The position numbers and the translations under genes were made by a program. Positions 60,109 to 64,000 of a DNA stretch of 64,000 nucleotides are shown here, in pieces. The stretch covers positions 96,989 through 160,988 of the forward strand of contig QAOA01006379.1 of NCBI GenBank assembly GCA_003255065.1. Reading direction: 5' to 3'. The notes below the pieces were generated by a model. The model did not search any database and was not told the DNA's origin. It worked only from the letters and a program-made list of their open reading frames with translations. Each line of letters begins with the position of its first letter. Within the stretch, counting starts at the first letter, position 1. Source of the DNA: Cercis canadensis. Lineage: Eukaryota > Streptophyta > Magnoliopsida > Fabales > Fabaceae.

Positions 60109-60600
60109 TAGAGTTGGCAAAATAGGCTAAGCCTAATGGGCTGACCAATTTTAGCCCAAAAAAAGAAAGGCTGAATTCTGAAAATCCTAGCCCAAATAGA
60201 GTCAGACCAATCTGGCTTAATCTAAATTGGCTCACAACCCATTTAGGTTTGGGCCAGTCTAGGCTGGCCTAATTCCCTAATTCTCTTCCCAAATTCAAAA
60301 TTTTTTATTATATTGTTAAGAGTTTAAATTTAATTTTTATTAAAGAGTAAATAAAGTGAAATTATGAAGTGACTCAATTATTATAAGAATTGAGAATATT
60401 AATTAGTATGTGATTGGTACTTTAATTAGTGTACTATTATTTTTTTTATTTGGATTTGTTTATCAACATTAATATGTGTTTGTTTAAGAATTTAAGTGTT
60501 TATTGTTAATGTGTTATGCATTATTATTTGTATATTTTTGTTCAATTAGGATTTAAGAATTAGGTCTTTTAACAATTTAGCCCAAATAAGCCCAAAACCA
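60109..60600 (+). mobile_element. hAT-type relic related to the element at 40390
   Basis: Starts TAGAGTTGGCAAAATAGGC and shares interior blocks with the 40390 element in the same order: GCCTAATTC, TTGTTAAGAGTTTAAATTTA, GAGTAAATAAAGTGAAAT, and GTTCAATTAGGATTTAAGAA. The 8 bp before it (GTTCAGGG) is not repeated on the right and no right TIR is visible, so it is 3'-truncated. Confidence 0.6.
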
Positions 60601-61624
60601 TGAAGGAAAAAGGAACATCATTATGCTAGCCCAAATAATCCCTCCTATGCGCCGCCCCCCTCCCTCTTTTTCTCACTCTCCCAAAATTTCTCTCTTCTCC
60701 AACTATCTTATCTCCCCAAAATATCCTGAACGGCAAGATCCCAAAAAGATTTAGCATGTGAATTATTGCCAAGATGCATCAACAACCACTGCAAAAACTC
60801 ACACCCAACAAAAGTCTATCATTAATCCACCAAACCATTGTTGGCCAGGTTTATTTAAAGACCTTAAAGTCTATTTGTAGATTCCCCTGCCCCTTATGGT
60901 TGTGTTTTGCATCACTTTTGCCCATTCTCTCTATTTATCTCTAGAACCTGATAGAATTATTTCTACGCTTTTTGTCCTGCATCACACGCACAACTGGCTG
61001 CAGTGAATGAAGCTACAACCATGCCTGGCCAAGCTAGGAAGATTGTAAGCCTCTCTACTTTTATCTATTGATGAATTCTACTCGCATCAAATTGCAATTT
61101 ATTAAGAAATTTCAAACACAAGCTATTCCATAGGTCTAACTCATAATTAAATATACTTTACCTGGGTTCAAGTTTCTATCTCTCTCCCTTTTTCCTTTCC
61201 ACAGTTGCAAAAAAAAGGTAAGCTACAGATATACTCATTACATATTCCCATGTCAACCTCCAAAACAATCTTTTCTGGGTGTTTAGCACACATCATGATG
61301 TTAGGTCATTGACCTTACATCTTGTAACACTTTCAGGTTGAGTTGTTAGAACGTTTATCTTCAATTAGATAGAATGTTAATTACCTTCAATGTTTCATAT
61401 ATTTGTTCAGACTTGAGTAATATAACTTGCTGTTCAACATGCACCATTCATAAATCAATTGGAAAATTCAGGATTAATTTGTTCTATTACATACCTACGA
61501 GTAACAAATGAATCATTTCCAATGTTTTTCATTATCTTACTACATCCAAGTTCATATTTGCAAATTAGATGATGGAACAAAAATTTTGCCCACTGCACAA
61601 TATCTGTCACACACTCCCTACTTT
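60601..61624. other. Intergenic DNA with a possible gene start
   Basis: A CT-rich stretch (60650-60720) is followed by ATG at 61021 opening MPGQARKI, a GTAAGC donor at 61045, a polypyrimidine tract and CAG at 61204, then a 13-nt segment ending in another GTAAGC donor at 61218. This could be the 5' end of a plus-strand gene with a mini-exon, but no further coding exon was found, so it is not called. Confidence 0.3.
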
Positions 61625-61769
61625 TTAAGAGATTCTTGTGTACTCCCAAAGTACGTACTCTACAAACACATAAAAAGTTGACCCCATGTGTGGGTCCCAT
61701 AGATGGGGCCCATTTTTGGTGTCAGTAGAGTATGTACTTTGGGTGTACTTTGGGAGTACACAAGAACTT
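61625..61769. mobile_element. Short TIR element (MITE) of about 145 bp
   Basis: Perfect 22-bp inverted repeats TTCTTGTGTACTCCCAAAGT(AC) at 61633-61654 and 61745-61766, with further inner pairing (GGGTCCCAT / ATGGGGCCC). Flanked by a 10-bp direct repeat TCCCTACTTT (61615-61624 and 61770-61779), compatible with the 9-bp duplication of Mutator-like elements. No coding sequence. Confidence 0.75.
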
Positions 61770-62107
61770 TCCCTACTTTCCAGCATCCTGTTTCTTTTGA
61801 TTACTCCACTTGGACTTTCCACCTCCTTATGACCCTATATGATATCACCTTCCTTTTCCCTTAAGCCCCCAACATCATTAATCCTTCTCCCCATCAATTA
61901 GTCACCAAATAGCCCATAACATCAATCTATAGAAGCAGTTTCTCAAAAGCCAATCCATCACCTTTCCTTCATACCTTGTGCTCAGAAACCTCAAATCAGT
62001 CTAGCAAACCCCATATCACACCCAAATAAACCAAACTACCAAAGCTTAATGGTTTGAAAATTTTAACAAGCTAAAACTGGATGTTTGATCATATACCACT
62101 CTCCAAT

Positions 62108-62514
62108 AATTCTATTATTTATCTTCTTTCTATTGGGTCATACTAATGGTCTACCATTCAGAAAAGTCATACTTCTATGAAGTGTCATTCTCAATCAAAA
62201 CGTTGCTTTCTCTTTTAGCGTACTCATCTTGACATTTATTTACAAGTTGTAGGTAGGACGAAAATGTTTTGTACCCTTGTGACAACTAACTTGATTTGAC
62301 TTAAGAGTCATTAGGTAATTTTTAATTTTTTTTTTTAAAAGGAAAGGAACATGTGATATGAGAAATAGGATAAATTATTTTGAATAACTTTATGGAAGTA
62401 AATATGTAATTTTTTGATTGACTTCAAGCATTTCTTTAAAATGTTTTGTCATATAAATAATTTTTTTCATTTTTCACACATAATTTTATTTATTATCTTA
62501 CAAGAAGCAACTTC
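62108..62514 (+). repeat. Dispersed repeat, copy 2 (with 55426-55850)
   Basis: Second copy of the repeat described at 55426, same orientation, slightly shorter because of a shorter A/T run. The flanks of the two copies are unrelated. Confidence 0.8.
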
Positions 62515-63082
62515 CAAAAATAAACTAGTTGTAATTAACAACAGTATTTTAGGTAGATTTTATTTTCAGAGAACATAATTCTTCTTGGCAACAAAAGGAT
62601 GAAATCACAATTAGTTAGCATTAACAAGGGAAGTAACAAGGCAAAGTAGTGCTTGAAACTCTAAGACCCTCACATTTTTTAGATCCCATGGAGCTTTTAT
62701 CATGATGCATAAATTATAATATCAAATGTGTTCTTTGATGCTACTTGATGCCATGGTCAAGCGCTTTAGGCTTACGGTGTCTTTTCCATGGAGATCTATG
62801 AGCATTTTGTCTAAATGGATTTCTTTATCTTTTTAGGAGTGGTATATTGTAAAATCTTGGAATAAAAAACACATGGGTGTGTATATATGTATGTACAAGT
62901 ACAACTTAACCAATCAAAAAATATTGTAAATAAATAACATTCTAGGGAGGTTAATTCTACCTCTTGCTCCTTACTTTTGAATTCTCTTATGTACAGATGC
63001 ATTGGGATAGAAGAGTTGTGAGACTGCATCCATCACAAAATAAATCATCTCATCCACATGTAAAAACTTTACTTTGTATTGA
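62515..63082. other. Intergenic DNA
   Basis: AT-rich sequence; a GTGTGTATATATGTATGTAC simple stretch near 62878. No gene or element recognised. Confidence 0.5.
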
Positions 63083-63517
63083 CTAGTTTGCTATCATTCC
63101 TTTGAATTTGAAGTGCTGCACAGGAATGTTACAGCCAAAGCTGTTGTGTTTTTTATATCTATAGACAAAACCCGGAATCAAATTGCTTCGGCTAATGATG
63201 ACATGTGTTGAAGGTTGAAATTTTATTGAAAAAATATAACCATCGGCAAAGATAGACGAGGAAGAAATCAGAAACTTGCCAACATGCAGATAAGTTTTCA
63301 ATGGGAGAGCATTCATTGGTGAAAAGGTTTTGTTGGCAATTTTGTAAACCCAGATGGGACAGCTATGTATTGGCATTCCGTTAGCTAATGGAGGGAGTGG
63401 AAACTGCTGATGCTTTAGGCAAAGTTGAAGTGGAGGAGGTGAAGTCAATGGCAAATTAACTGGAACAACAGAGGTGCTCACTCTCCTTGTTATAGGCTTG
63501 GGTTTTAGTGGTTCCAA
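63083..63517 (-). CDS. Uncertain 144-codon ORF
   Basis: Open minus frame beginning MEPLKPKPITRRVSTSVVPV, Pro-rich in its first third (NLPLTSPPPLQLCLKHQQFP) and then mixed (SCPIWVYKIANKTFSPMNAL). No family recognised and no membrane segment or signal peptide. The frame extends further upstream without a stop for a few codons only. It may be one exon of an unknown gene, a decayed gene, or chance. No splice sites are convincing. Confidence 0.25.
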   Translation of the reverse strand: MEPLKPKPITRRVSTSVVPVNLPLTSPPPLQLCLKHQQFPLPPLANGMPIHSCPIWVYKIANKTFSPMNALPLKTYLHVGKFLISSSSIFADGYIFSIKFQPSTHVIISRSNLIPGFVYRYKKHNSFGCNIPVQHFKFKGMIAN

Positions 63518-63809
63518 AAGTGCTTGGAGTTACTAAAATTAAATATCACTTGCACAGTTAAGAAAGGTGNGCATATATAGAGGTCATTAAATAAAGTGCA
63601 CCCAGAAAAATAAAATATAAAAGCTACAGAGAGAAATTTTACAACCAAAGCCATGAACTAAATCATACACCAAGAATAGTTAAAACTAAATTTTAGGCAG
63701 TATAGAATGACAATAAAGTGAATGGCTCTGAAATAAACTCCTAAGCCTGTGCATAGGATTTCCTATTCCCTTGCTAAGCTAAGGTTGATGACTAGCTGTA
63801 TTTTGACAG

Positions 63810-63950
63810 GAACCATGTTTTAAATCATCAATTGTCTTGGCATCTCCATTGAATATTCTATTGATTCTCTCCAAACAAAGGGACCAACAAGAAAGCTTAA
63901 TACCATCTTCCACGCTCTCCACTTCTTACTTCTTCTCTCTTGCTCCTGCT
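63810..63950 (-). mobile_element. Decayed LINE 3'-region fragment
   Basis: Minus-strand reading gives KKWRAWKMVLSF in one frame and then LSCWSLCLERINRIFNGDAK in another, the pattern of the segment after the zinc-binding domain of plant LINE ORF2 (typically W..WK..PLC..W..W.ERN.R.F). The frame changes once within this short stretch. Too short to date or assign to a clade. Confidence 0.45.
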
Positions 63951-64000
63951 CCAACCCTGAAAGACCTCCATCATATTGGCAGCATCTCCCATGAAATACC

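Overview
The window is nuclear DNA of a flowering plant, almost certainly a eudicot. The evidence is a plant-type tRNA-splicing endonuclease subunit Sen2, a plant mTERF fragment, a two-exon F-box/F-box-associated gene, and a dense set of Athila-lineage Ty3/gypsy retrotransposons primed by tRNA-Asp. I cannot name the species. Host sequence is AT-rich and gene-poor; retroelement sequence fills roughly 45 of the 64 kb (about 4.2-54.6 kb).

Left flank (1-4157): a frameshifted mTERF pseudogene fragment (1567-2037, minus) lies downstream of an intronless SEN2-type gene (2165-2884, minus). Middle (4158-54572): six Athila copies or pieces, named here At-1 to At-6, plus one solo LTR. They are interrupted by two insertions that share one left terminus, a 643-bp insertion inside the At-1 pol gene, a 5'-truncated LINE on the minus strand (21624-23290), a hairpin MITE (25510-25675) and a well-delimited hAT-type nonautonomous element with an 8-bp target duplication (40390-41128). 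Only At-6 has both LTRs. Its two LTRs belong to different subtypes and its flanks do not match, so it looks recombinant. All gag-pol regions are broken fossils; the third (env-position) ORF of At-1 is open throughout.

Each complete Athila unit reads: LTR, tRNA-Asp primer site, gag, protease, RT, RNase H, integrase, a GC-rich hairpin array, a CT-rich leader with a predicted intron, the env-position ORF, a conserved noncoding tail of about 1.3 kb, a polypurine tract and a LTR. The same 16-nt GC hairpin (GGGCGC-CRCA-GCGCCC) is arrayed both in the LTR and in the pol-to-third-ORF spacer. Two unrelated leader/intron types are joined to nearly identical third ORFs. These are the most unusual features of the window.

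Right flank (54573-64000): host DNA with the F-box gene (58066-56172, minus, intron 56245-56744), a dispersed direct repeat of about 410-425 bp (55426 and 62108), a tandem repeat at 59680, a second hAT-type relic (60109), a short TIR element (61625-61769) and a decayed LINE fragment near the right edge. Six single-N joins and one 98-N gap mean that the order and junctions of several element pieces depend on the assembly.
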